DNA from: Caldithrix sp.
GTDB taxonomy: Bacteria; Zhuqueibacterota; Zhuqueibacteria; Oceanimicrobiales; Oceanimicrobiaceae
Assembly (NCBI GenBank): GCA_004356825.1
Contig: SMXC01000121.1
Coordinates: 1 to 38,423, forward strand
Direction: 5' to 3'
Length of the DNA: 38,423 bases
Shown here: positions 1 to 9,191 of the stretch, piece by piece
How the letters are laid out: the number at the start of each line of letters is the position of its first letter
Position numbering within the stretch: position 1 is the stretch's first letter
Made by a program: the position numbers and the translations under genes
The notes under the pieces: model-generated
The model's input: the letters and a program-made list of their open reading frames with translations, nothing else
The model's database searches: none
Told to the model about the DNA's origin: nothing

Positions 1-87
1 GGTCGGATATATTCGTCACTCTCGAATACGGGATCAGTTGTATAGACCGTCTTGTTTGTGATTTTGGTATTCGTCGGGGATTTTTGC

Positions 88-1149
88 TTAGCAGGGATAT
101 TCACCTCGGTTTTCAATAATCTCAATTTCACTCCATTTGCTTGTTCCTGAGGTATTGGTGCTTGTTTTTCCTCTGGTGAGTTCTATTGGAGTTGCCGGCG
201 GACCTTGAGGTCTTTTCTTTCTGTCGCAATATTGATGAATTAAGGCAACTAAATAATCCACCATTTCCCCTGACTCCTTACGGGAACGAAGGTAATTGAC
301 CAAATCAAAGTGCATCCTGTTCGCGCTTTGATATCGTTGCCGGATGTCGGGTTCCAGGGCATTTGAGATGATTTTGTCGAGCGGCTGGGGAAACGATGGG
401 TCTTTGACGGCTTTTTTAAACATCCTGGCATTCTTACCAGCAGCATAAACATCTTCCCGGGAATTGAAGATTCTCTGACCGGATAACGCTTCGTACAAAA
501 CGAGTCCCAATGAAAATAAGTCTGTGCGATGGTCCGGAATGTTTCCTCTGATCAATTGCTCCGGAGCCATGTAGGGAATTTTCCCCCGTAATTTGGTGCT
601 TTTCTTTTCCGTTTTTTGATGGAGTTTGACTGAGGAGATTCCAAAGTCGATAAGCTTTACGCCTCCATGGCGGGTAATCATGATATTGGATGGAGAAACA
701 TCTTGATGGACTAAATTAAGGGGTTTATTGGTCAGCGTGTCCAAACGCTGATTAGCATAGTCGAGGGCAACGCAAACTTCAGCGATGATATAGGCAGCTA
801 AGTAAGGTGACATTTTCTGCCCTGCTTTTCTAAGACTTCGAAGGATTCTCTCTAAATCGTAGCCATCAATATATTCCATTATGATGTAGAGGTGGCCGTC
901 GGTCGTCTTTTTGAGGTCGTAGATATGGACAATATTGTTGTGATTCAATTTTGCTACATTCAGCGCCTCCTCGTGGAACATCTCGAGGAAGTTTTCTTCC
1001 CCAACAAGTTCGGGTACAATTTTTTTAATCGCAATTGGTTTGTTAAGCCTTTTATCCAAACCAAAATATACGATTCCAAATCCACCTCTTTTGATCTCGT
1101 GAACGATTTCGTATTTGTTGTCAAGGATTGTATTGTCAAAGGGTGTCAT
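88..1149 (-). CDS. Serine/threonine protein kinase (C-terminal tail possibly frameshifted, see findings)
   Basis: Translation has the Hanks-type kinase motifs: GGFGIVYFG (P-loop), AIKK, HQDVSPSNIM (catalytic loop), KLIDFGIS (DFG), PYMAPEQ (APE). Confidence 0.93.
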   Translation of the reverse strand: MTPFDNTILDNKYEIVHEIKRGGFGIVYFGLDKRLNKPIAIKKIVPELVGEENFLEMFHEEALNVAKLNHNNIVHIYDLKKTTDGHLYIIMEYIDGYDLERILRSLRKAGQKMSPYLAAYIIAEVCVALDYANQRLDTLTNKPLNLVHQDVSPSNIMITRHGGVKLIDFGISSVKLHQKTEKKSTKLRGKIPYMAPEQLIRGNIPDHRTDLFSLGLVLYEALSGQRIFNSREDVYAAGKNARMFKKAVKDPSFPQPLDKIISNALEPDIRQRYQSANRMHFDLVNYLRSRKESGEMVDYLVALIHQYCDRKKRPQGPPATPIELTRGKTSTNTSGTSKWSEIEIIENRGEYPC

Positions 1150-1445
1150 TTTAAGAAACTAATTCCGGGGGTGTTTTTGAATTATTTTTCAGAAAAAACC
1201 AGTTAAAGTATTTAAAATCAGTCAACAAATGTGCCAATAGAACAAGGACTCAGATATATCCTTGCATTTACACACGTTAGGACTTGTTTGCGTATTTTAT
1301 GCAATGAAAAAAGTAAGTGTGTAAAATCGTGACAAATGATCGGAATTTGTACGTTTCAGTTGAGTTGAGTTTTATCCAAAAATTACCCGTTTTCTTAAAA
1401 TGTTTTAAATTGCAAATATGTGCGTTTCTCTTTTTTGCTTGCATT

Positions 1446-1451
1446 TATAAT
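1446..1451 (+). promoter_or_regulatory. Possible -10 box (TATAAT) upstream of the GAF-PP2C gene
   Basis: Exact TATAAT about 55 bp before the start codon; no good -35 at 17 bp (CGTTTC). Confidence 0.3.
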
Positions 1452-1503
1452 GGTTTTGTCCTATCTTTTTTAAGTTCAAGCCTTAAATAAAAAAGTACTT
1501 ACA

Positions 1504-2844
1504 TTGCTTAACATGGCAGAGAGTGAGCAAGAAAATTTTTTGTCCCCTTCCCAGGCTTCAGAGGACTCGTCGCAGGAACTTGATTACCTGCGTTCTAAAG
1601 TTTCAGATCTCTCAAGCTTAATTGAAACCAGTATCATTATCAATTCCACGCTCGAGTTAGATGCGTTGGTTAGACTCGTTATGGAAAAAGCCCAGAGTGT
1701 CATGAAAGCGGAAGCTAGCTTCGTCATGCTTCTAAATAAAGAAGGAGACGGTTTAGAATGTACCGTGGCGTTAGGGGAGGTAGGCGATCAAGTTAAGAAA
1801 ATACAGTTGAAGATCGGCGAGGGAATCGCCGGCTGGGTAGCTCAGCATGGCAAACCGCAAATTGTTCCTGACGTTTCAAACGACCCGAGGTTTTCATCGA
1901 AAACAGATAACTCAACCGGATTTCAGACCAGGTCTATTCTGGCAGCGCCTTTAATGGTTAAAGACAAAGTCATTGGAGTCGCAGAGGTAATCAACCCTCT
2001 CGATGGTAAGCCTTTTGACAACGACGACCTGGATTTATTTTCCACGTTTTGCCGCCAGGTGGCGATGGCAATTGAGAATACCCGGATGCACAAGCTGAAA
2101 ATGGAACAACAGCGGCTGCAACATGAGTTGGAATCGGCCAAGATTATTCAAGAAAGTTTCATGCCGGAAAGTCTTCCCAATTTGGCAAACCCGCAATTTT
2201 CAATCGCGGCTAAAAGTTTGCCTGCCGCGATGGTTGGAGGCGACTTCTATGATTTTATTGAATTTGACAGTAACACACTCGGGGTTGCTGTGGGTGACGT
2301 GACCGGGAAAGGCGTGCCGGCAGCACTTTATATGGCGAGACTGGTTAGTGATTTTCGACAACATGCCCAGAGGTCAAGATTGCCTTCGGTTGTCTTTGAA
2401 TCGCTGAACAGATTACTGGTTGAGAGAAGTCGCCGGGGAATGTTTGTTACGATGCAGTATGGAATCTTGAATGCTGAGGACGGCAAGTTTGTATACTCAA
2501 ATGCCGGACACATCCCGTATATTAGAATTAGTAATAAACTCAAAATTGAATTGCTTTCAGGCGCCAAAACGATTCCCTTGGGTATTGCTCCTGAGTTGGA
2601 GTTCGAACAAGCTTCGGTTCAATTAAAAAAAGGCGATTTTGTTGTGTCGATTACTGACGGAATCATCGAGGCAAAAAACAGGGCAGGGGAAGAATATTCC
2701 TTAAATAGAACCTTAGATATGCTCTCTAAATCCAAAGGAACGGCTGAAGAGATGGTAGAATCTTTAATAGCTGATGTTCAAGCTTTTTCCGAAGGGACAG
2801 ACCAACATGATGATCTAACAGTTCTGGCAATGCAATGGAATTAA
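1504..2844 (+). CDS. GAF domain plus PP2C/SpoIIE-type phosphatase (RsbU-like)
   Basis: GAF-like region (LVRLVMEKAQSVMKAEASFVMLLN...IAAPLMVKDKVIGVAEVIN) followed by SpoIIE phosphatase signatures (MVGGDFYDF, VGDVTGKGVPAAL, SNAGHIPYI, DGIIEAKN, DDLTVLAMQW). Confidence 0.93.
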   Translation: MLNMAESEQENFLSPSQASEDSSQELDYLRSKVSDLSSLIETSIIINSTLELDALVRLVMEKAQSVMKAEASFVMLLNKEGDGLECTVALGEVGDQVKKIQLKIGEGIAGWVAQHGKPQIVPDVSNDPRFSSKTDNSTGFQTRSILAAPLMVKDKVIGVAEVINPLDGKPFDNDDLDLFSTFCRQVAMAIENTRMHKLKMEQQRLQHELESAKIIQESFMPESLPNLANPQFSIAAKSLPAAMVGGDFYDFIEFDSNTLGVAVGDVTGKGVPAALYMARLVSDFRQHAQRSRLPSVVFESLNRLLVERSRRGMFVTMQYGILNAEDGKFVYSNAGHIPYIRISNKLKIELLSGAKTIPLGIAPELEFEQASVQLKKGDFVVSITDGIIEAKNRAGEEYSLNRTLDMLSKSKGTAEEMVESLIADVQAFSEGTDQHDDLTVLAMQWN

Positions 2845-2886
2845 CTCCGGAATTATTTACCCACTTATCAGTCAACACCAATTACC

Positions 2887-3321
2887 TTGGAGAGAGGTTC
2901 TTTGAGTGAAATTGAGATAAAACTGCCGAGTGATCCGAAATTTTTGAAAATAATACGAGGTGGAATCTCCCATATAAGTGAAATCTGCGGTTTTTCCAGC
3001 GAAGAATCCAATGCCGTCACGAGCGCTGTCGATGAAGCCGCCTCCAACATCATCAAGCATACATACAACGGCGCAAAAAACAAATTGATCATTGTCAATT
3101 TCAGGATTCTTGAAGACAGACTGGAAATTGTTTTGCGGGATTTTGGCGAGAAAGTGGATCCGGAAACAATTAAGTCACGAGATCTAAATGAAATACGGCC
3201 GGGTGGCCTGGGAGTTCATCTCATAAAAAGTACAATGGATGTGGTTAACTATGATAATTCTTTTGAGGTGGGAAATCAGCTCACAATGGCTAAGTATTTG
3301 CCAGGGAAGAAGGAGAAATAA
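2887..3321 (+). CDS. Anti-sigma factor/serine kinase, RsbW-like HATPase
   Basis: GHKL motifs: N-box AVDEAASNIIKH, G1 RDFGEKVD, G2 GGLGVHLIKSTMD. Directly follows the PP2C gene. Confidence 0.88.
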   Translation: MERGSLSEIEIKLPSDPKFLKIIRGGISHISEICGFSSEESNAVTSAVDEAASNIIKHTYNGAKNKLIIVNFRILEDRLEIVLRDFGEKVDPETIKSRDLNEIRPGGLGVHLIKSTMDVVNYDNSFEVGNQLTMAKYLPGKKEK

Positions 3322-3656
3322 TGTTAGACGTAAAAACCAAAAGCCAGGATTCTATTGCAATAATAGAAATTGATGGTGAGGTAGACCTGTATTCGTCACC
3401 CGCTTTGCGCAAGGCGCTTCTGGAAATGACCAAGGCTCAAAATAAGGCCATTCTTGTAGACCTAGCAAGAGTAAAATACATGGACAGTTCCGGCGTGGCT
3501 ACCCTGGTGGAGGCTCTGCAGCAAGTCAGTAAATATGAAGGGAAACTAAAATTAGCAAATTTGCGTGATGCGGTTAAGAACGTCTTTGAGCTCAGTAGAT
3601 TAGACAAAGTATTTGATATATATGAATCAATTGAAGATGCAAAGAAAAGTTTTTGA
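3321..3656 (+). CDS. STAS domain protein (anti-sigma factor antagonist / MlaB-like)
   Basis: STAS pattern with conserved MDSSGVATL phospho-acceptor loop; start overlaps the end of the RsbW-like gene. Confidence 0.9.
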   Translation: MLDVKTKSQDSIAIIEIDGEVDLYSSPALRKALLEMTKAQNKAILVDLARVKYMDSSGVATLVEALQQVSKYEGKLKLANLRDAVKNVFELSRLDKVFDIYESIEDAKKSF

Positions 3657-3658
3657 AT

Positions 3659-4462
3659 ATGGAAATTGTAATCAAAATCTTTGGTAGTATTGGCCGGGGT
3701 GCAAATTCGTTTTTTGGTCATGTGAGCCGCATTTCCAGTCTTGTTTCTGATACGTTTTACTGGATATTTGTAGCGCCATTTAAAGGAAAACCTATCAGAT
3801 GGGAAAGCACTTTGGTACAGATGGTCAGGACGGGCTATGAATCCTTGCCCATTGTTTGTTTAATCGCATTTTTTGTTGGTCTTATCATTGCGATGCAGTC
3901 AGCCTATCAGCTCAAGCAATTCGGTGCTACAATTTATGTGGCAAATTTAACAGCCGTCTCAATTACAAGGGAGCTCGCCCCGCTTCTAACCGCAATTGTT
4001 ATTGCCGGACGAAGCGGTTCAGCAATTACCGCAGAAATCGGCACAATGAAAGTGTCGGAAGAAATTGACGCGTTGAAAACGATGGGGCTGAATATCATAA
4101 GTTATTTAGTCGTTCCAAAAACATTAGCCATGCTTATCATGCTGCCCTGTCTCACAATAATAGCAGATTTCATCGGTGTTCTCGGCGGTTATGTGATTTC
4201 TATGGCGACGCTGGATATCGCTAGCGTTCGATATGTTAATCAAACAGTTTCTGCTCTTGAGTTCATAGATGTATTTGGCGGAATAGTGAAGAGTGTTTTT
4301 TTTGCATTGATTATTGCCGTCATCGGCTGCTATGAAGGGCTTAATGTTGAGGGAGGTGCGGAGGGTGTGGGAAAATCTACAACCAAATCTGTTGTCACGT
4401 CCATTTTTTTAATAATTGCCGCCGACGTATTTTTTACCGGACTATTTTTTGCGAGTTTCTAA
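3659..4462 (+). CDS. mlaE: ABC transporter permease MlaE family
   Basis: MlaE family motifs (GLIIAMQSAYQLKQFGA, SITRELAPLLTAIVIAGRSGSAITAEIGTMKVSEEIDALKTMG). The track ORF begins at 3653; ATG at 3659 is the likely start. Confidence 0.93.
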   Translation: MEIVIKIFGSIGRGANSFFGHVSRISSLVSDTFYWIFVAPFKGKPIRWESTLVQMVRTGYESLPIVCLIAFFVGLIIAMQSAYQLKQFGATIYVANLTAVSITRELAPLLTAIVIAGRSGSAITAEIGTMKVSEEIDALKTMGLNIISYLVVPKTLAMLIMLPCLTIIADFIGVLGGYVISMATLDIASVRYVNQTVSALEFIDVFGGIVKSVFFALIIAVIGCYEGLNVEGGAEGVGKSTTKSVVTSIFLIIAADVFFTGLFFASF

Positions 4463-4463
4463 A

Positions 4464-5255
4464 ATGCAGGAACCCATTATCAAGGTAAAGGATTTGGTGG
4501 TAAAGTATGGTACCAGGACAGTGTTGAATGGTGTTAACCTGGAAATTTTTAAAGGCGAGTCAATCGCCATTCTTGGTAAATCCGGATGTGGGAAGAGCAC
4601 GTTGCTGCGGCATCTCATCGGACTTTCACAGCCGACCAGCGGTCAAGTTATTGTTAAAGGTCAGGATATTACCTCGATGGATGAGGATGAGAAAACGGAA
4701 ATTTTAAAAAAACTAGGCATGCTGTTTCAATCCTCGGCCTTGTTTAATTCAATGACCATTGGAGATAATGTTGCACTTCCTCTGCGGGAACATACTCCGC
4801 TGGAAGAAAGCACCATCAATATCATGACGAACATGAAGTTGGGCCTGGTTGGCCTGTCCGGCTTCGAGGATTTCAAACCTTCCCAGCTGTCGGGCGGGAT
4901 GAAAAAACGTGCCGGGTTAGCAAGGGCGATCGCTATGGATCCGGATATCCTGTTTTGTGATGAACCCTCGGCCGGCCTGGACCCGGTAGTCGCGGCTGGC
5001 CTGGATCGGTTAATTCTTGAACTGAAGAAAGCTTTCAAAATGACCATTGTTGTGGTGACCCATGAGTTGGCTTCAGTGGCAATAATTGCCGATCGAGTCG
5101 CCATGATGCATGAAGGAAAAATTATGGCCATAGGGACGCTCCAAGAATTAAAAAGTCAAAATAACCCGCTGATGCGGCAGTTTTTCAATAGAGAACCGGA
5201 TGATGAAGAATTGGCCAGGGAAAGACAAGTTAGTTCATTATTTGGAAAGGCTTAA
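4464..5255 (+). CDS. mlaF: ABC transporter ATP-binding protein MlaF
   Basis: Walker A GKSGCGKST, signature LSGGMKKRAGLARA, Walker B ILFCDEPSAGLDP. ATG at 4464 is preferred over the track start at 4416, which overlaps mlaE. Confidence 0.93.
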   Translation: MQEPIIKVKDLVVKYGTRTVLNGVNLEIFKGESIAILGKSGCGKSTLLRHLIGLSQPTSGQVIVKGQDITSMDEDEKTEILKKLGMLFQSSALFNSMTIGDNVALPLREHTPLEESTINIMTNMKLGLVGLSGFEDFKPSQLSGGMKKRAGLARAIAMDPDILFCDEPSAGLDPVVAAGLDRLILELKKAFKMTIVVVTHELASVAIIADRVAMMHEGKIMAIGTLQELKSQNNPLMRQFFNREPDDEELARERQVSSLFGKA

Positions 5256-5263
5256 AACACATT

Positions 5264-6154
5264 ATGGATTTTCAAGCGAATGAAATCAAAGTCGGGGCAA
5301 CCATTTTTTTTGGTGCAACCTTTCTAATTATATTCTTAATCGCCATCTTTGGGATTAGTTTTGGCGAGGAAACCAACGAATACCAGATCTACTTAAATAA
5401 TATTGGCGGTATTGATCGAGGTTCTTTGGTAAAATATGGCGGCATGGATGTCGGCACGGTTTCAGAAATCGCTTTGCCTGATAACGAAAAGTCCGGCATC
5501 GGCCTGAAAATAAAAGTGGCCAAGAAAGCACCTGTTCGGATTGACTCAGAAGCCTTTGTTACCTCCATTGGACTCATGGCTGATCAGCATATTGAAATTT
5601 CGAGCGGTACCCCCGGCGCTCCTCTTCTCCAACCGGGCAGCGTTTTGAAAAGCAAGGAAGTGCTGAATTTTATGCAAATGGCCGAACCACTTTCTGAGGT
5701 GAGTGATCAACTGCAGGAAATGATGGATGGTCTCAACGCCCTGCTAGGGGATAAAAACCGTCAGCATTTCTCTTCAATGATGGCAAACATGGATTCACTT
5801 TCAAGTGAAGGCCGAAAAAGTTTTTTAAAATTATCAACCAACCTGGAAATATTGACTGACCGTTTTGCAGCGGTTGGCAAAAGTTTAGATGAATTGATGG
5901 CCAGGGGCGTTCTTGAAAAATCACTCGAAAACGTTGAAACCACAACTGAAGAAGCGCGGGTCTTAATAACTGCGATTCAAAATTTAGTAAGTGAATTTCA
6001 AGGTGTGGTTTCTTCAAATGGGACAAGTATAGTGGATATTATGGAAAATTTTCAATTTGCTTCTCAAAATTTGGAAGAGTTTACTAGAATCGTAAAAGAA
6101 CGGCCATGGCTTTTAGTGAGAAAAGCAGCGCCTCCGGAAAGAAAGATGCCTTAA
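5264..6154 (+). CDS. mlaD: MCE-domain substrate-binding protein (MlaD family)
   Basis: N-terminal TM then MCE domain (NNIGGIDRGSLVKYGGMDVGTVSEIAL); position after mlaE-mlaF. Confidence 0.9.
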   Translation: MDFQANEIKVGATIFFGATFLIIFLIAIFGISFGEETNEYQIYLNNIGGIDRGSLVKYGGMDVGTVSEIALPDNEKSGIGLKIKVAKKAPVRIDSEAFVTSIGLMADQHIEISSGTPGAPLLQPGSVLKSKEVLNFMQMAEPLSEVSDQLQEMMDGLNALLGDKNRQHFSSMMANMDSLSSEGRKSFLKLSTNLEILTDRFAAVGKSLDELMARGVLEKSLENVETTTEEARVLITAIQNLVSEFQGVVSSNGTSIVDIMENFQFASQNLEEFTRIVKERPWLLVRKAAPPERKMP

Positions 6155-6183
6155 ATGGTTAAAATAAATTAAAGGGTTCGTGA

Positions 6184-6810
6184 ATGAACAAAACCAAGAT
6201 TGCAACCGCATGTTTTGTCGTTTTAGGGTTACTTGCCAATTGCGGCAGTGTGCCCCAGACTTTTTATTACCGCGTCGATTATCAAATCGAGGACTTACGC
6301 AACGGGAACCAAGCAATTCCTTTCACACTTGGCATCAGCCAGTTTGATGCGGATGTTCTTTATGAGGGAGATCGTATTGTTTATCGGCAGTCACCCTACC
6401 AGGTTCAGTTTTATCATTACCGGAGATGGATTGCTGCGCCAAAGAAAATTGTCACCGAAAAAGTCTTAAAGCAGTATCAGGCAAGCGGGATATTTGCGAA
6501 TGTCGTTAGTATGCCTTCCGTCACAAAAAGTGATTACACGCTTAAGGGAGAAATTCAAGCGTTTGAGGAGTGGGATGAGGGAGACAGCTGGTATGGGCTG
6601 GTTACCATAGAATTTAAATTGCAGAACACGGATCTCGAAATTGTTTGGAAAAAGTCGCTCTCGGAAAAAACTTTAATAGAAAAAAAAGAACATATCGAAA
6701 TTGTAAAAGCAATAAGTCGGAGTCTGCATAAGGTGGTTAAGAGATCTATCGAAGAAATAAAGAACCATTTGAAATTGGAAAACAATATCTCAAGCCAAGA
6801 TAATAACTAA
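6184..6810 (+). CDS. ABC-type transport auxiliary lipoprotein (PqiC/LptE-like fold family)
   Basis: Lipobox LLANC; YYRVDYQ...LGISQFDADVLYEGDRIVYRQSPYQVQFYHYRRWIAAPKKIV matches the auxiliary lipoprotein pattern; last gene of the mla operon. Confidence 0.8.
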   Translation: MNKTKIATACFVVLGLLANCGSVPQTFYYRVDYQIEDLRNGNQAIPFTLGISQFDADVLYEGDRIVYRQSPYQVQFYHYRRWIAAPKKIVTEKVLKQYQASGIFANVVSMPSVTKSDYTLKGEIQAFEEWDEGDSWYGLVTIEFKLQNTDLEIVWKKSLSEKTLIEKKEHIEIVKAISRSLHKVVKRSIEEIKNHLKLENNISSQDNN

Positions 6811-6865
6811 GCCTAATATTAGAGGTTCCTGCAGAACAAAGAAATAAGAAGAATTGGTGAAAACT

Positions 6866-7388
6866 TGACGAGAAAACTTGACGTCAGGCTTCTTGCCGAA
6901 ACCAATCAGCTATGGGTGGATAAAGTTAAGCGGGGTAAATTACAGAAGATTTGTACTATCGAATAAACGTTATCCCAATTTCCGTTCCAACGCTCCGAGA
7001 ACGAAAAGAAGATATTCCATATTTAGTCGGGCATTTTATCGGAAAACATGGCAAGAAAAATGGGTATGCGGCTAAATCTATTCCTAAAAGAGCATCTGCC
7101 ATTTTGATAAATTATAATTGGCCCGGTAACGTCAGGGAGGTTGAAACGCGATTGCAAGAGCAGTCACTTTAAGTTCCGAAAATGAAATTATGCCGGAATT
7201 TTCACTGCTTGAGATCCGGCAACAGAAACTGATTTTGAGAACCCGAAGCAAGTGAAGTTGGCGGAAACCGAAAAGAAGATAATTATAGAAACCTTAGAGC
7301 GGATGAATGGCAATAAAAAAGAACCGCCAGGAAATTTGGGATCTCAAAGACCACTCTTTGGCATAAGCTAAAATATATTGCACCCTAA
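6866..7388 (+). pseudogene. Decayed sigma54-dependent (NtrC-family) activator: AAA+ 3' part plus Fis-type HTH
   Basis: Across different frames: KLDVRLLAETN..VDKVKRGK / DLYYRINVIPISVPTLRERKEDIPYLVGHFIGKHGKKNG..NYNWPGNVREVE / AIARAVTLSSENEIMPEFSLLEI / LAETEKKIIIETLERMNGNKK / RTARKFGISKTTLWHKLKYIAP*. At least four frame breaks and no 5' AAA+ half. Confidence 0.88.
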
Positions 7389-7436
7389 TCCACGGATTGA
7401 TTTTTTATTCACAACTGATTAAGCAGGAGAGCTTGG

Positions 7437-8150
7437 ATGGTCCGCAACTCAGCAGAACCAAAAACTACTTTTAAAAACATAATATTCAGGGGAAGTTTTT
7501 TAGCACTCGCTTTGGCAATAATTTTCTTGTTTTCTTATAATTTTTTTGGCGTCAATACGATTCAAGAAAATTCGAAGTTGAGGGTTTTAGAAAAATCACT
7601 GCAGGATATTCGGGCCGCAATGAATGTAGATAGCGTGCGTCAGTACAATATCCAAAAAATCATGAAAATTATAGACAAATACAACCCGAGTATGCCTTCC
7701 GGGATTAAATACGAAATTGCTGACGAAATTTATAATATGAACGTTAAATACACAAACCTCGATGTTGATTTGATCTGCGCAACAATTACTCACGAAAGCG
7801 GCAGCACTTGGGAGGCCGAGATAGTTTCAGAATCCGGCGCCATGGGATTAATGCAGGTCATGCCCGCTTTAGGATTGTGGATTGCCCATTATGAAGGTGT
7901 CACCTGGACCTCGCCCGAGGAAATCCTTTTTAACCCAATTTACAATATCAGAATCGGCAGTAGAATGCTGTCAACTTTCATAAATATGTATGATTTGGAG
8001 GGTGGCCTGGCAGCTTATAATGGTGGTGAAAAAAGAGCTGCTATCTGGATAGCAAACGATAAAGCTGATGGCATTCTTTGGTCTGAAACTAGTAATTATA
8101 TTCCGCATATTCTGAAGTACTACCAAGAATTTAAGACATTGACACTTTAA
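7437..8150 (+). CDS. Lytic transglycosylase, SLT domain
   Basis: ATITHESGSTWEAEIVSESGAMGLMQVMPALG and GLAAYNGGEKRA are SLT catalytic-domain signatures; N-terminal TM anchor. Confidence 0.9.
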   Translation: MVRNSAEPKTTFKNIIFRGSFLALALAIIFLFSYNFFGVNTIQENSKLRVLEKSLQDIRAAMNVDSVRQYNIQKIMKIIDKYNPSMPSGIKYEIADEIYNMNVKYTNLDVDLICATITHESGSTWEAEIVSESGAMGLMQVMPALGLWIAHYEGVTWTSPEEILFNPIYNIRIGSRMLSTFINMYDLEGGLAAYNGGEKRAAIWIANDKADGILWSETSNYIPHILKYYQEFKTLTL

Positions 8151-8427
8151 ATCAAACAATTTCTTAGACTATAGAAGGCTGGATTTGTTGCAGCTCTGTT
8201 TATTGATAAGTAGTCTTGGCTTGATCCGGTGATTCAGTTCACACAATTTACTCCTAACGATCTCTATTCTGAATCAGGTTACGCGGTTTTAGAAAAAAGC
8301 AAATTCTGCCGATGACTTGAAGAACAAACCCCATTTAAAAACAAAATAAGACTTCTTAGTTGATTTTTACTTGGGTTGCTAATTGCACATTTTAATGAGA
8401 GTCGTTTGGTGAAATCAAAGTGAGAGT

Positions 8428-9174
8428 TTGAGCAAACACCTCTACATCATAAACCTGATTTTTAAATCTCTGGAATCCATCGGTGATTTGACTGAAGTTT
8501 TTCGGAAGATTTCTTCATTATTAAATGAGGTGATCCGATTCGATTCATTTCAGGCCGGCTTTTATAAAGCAAAATCAGATACGGTGAATTGGATTTTTAC
8601 GACCAATGAGAGCCAATTTGAAAAAAGCGTTTTTAAATCAGAAGAGGACGAAATTGTTAGTCTCGCTATTTGCAGAATAGAAACAGTATATAGTAATTTA
8701 GCTCAGAAAAAAATCTTTTCTTTGAATAAAAATGAAGAGATTTGTTTAAGCGAAAATCGAATCTTGTCAAAATCCCGAATGGTTACCCCCATCATCACAA
8801 ATGATGATGTCTTCGGCCTGATAAATATGACAGGTGCTAACGCGGATTTGTTTACTGAACGCGATGCCTTTTTGATGTCTATCGTTGCAACTCAATTCGG
8901 CCTGGCGTTAGAAAACTGCGAACAGTTGGTTGAAATTGAAGAAAAAGAAAAGTTGAGGTCTATGGTCGAATTGGCAAGTTCGGTAGGTCATGAATTAAAT
9001 CAACCATTAACAGGAATTACGGGCTACTGTGCATTAATTAAAGAGGATCTAAAAGAAAGCGATGCCATTTATGATGATATTGTTGAAATTGAAAAACAAG
9101 CCGGGCGTTTGGAGAAATTGGTATATAAATTTCAAAATTTGCTGTACCTGGAAAACAAATCCGTCAATGATTAG
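8428..9174 (+). CDS. GAF domain plus HisKA (DHp) protein lacking a catalytic ATPase domain
   Basis: GAF-like N-terminus, H-box SSVGHELNQPLTGITGYCALI, then stop with no N/G boxes. TTG start. Confidence 0.72.
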   Translation: MSKHLYIINLIFKSLESIGDLTEVFRKISSLLNEVIRFDSFQAGFYKAKSDTVNWIFTTNESQFEKSVFKSEEDEIVSLAICRIETVYSNLAQKKIFSLNKNEEICLSENRILSKSRMVTPIITNDDVFGLINMTGANADLFTERDAFLMSIVATQFGLALENCEQLVEIEEKEKLRSMVELASSVGHELNQPLTGITGYCALIKEDLKESDAIYDDIVEIEKQAGRLEKLVYKFQNLLYLENKSVND

Positions 9175-9191
9175 TTGAGAATAGATTAAGA

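Noticed and set aside
4727-5131. Antisense ORF of 134 aa
   Set aside because: Shadow ORF within mlaF.
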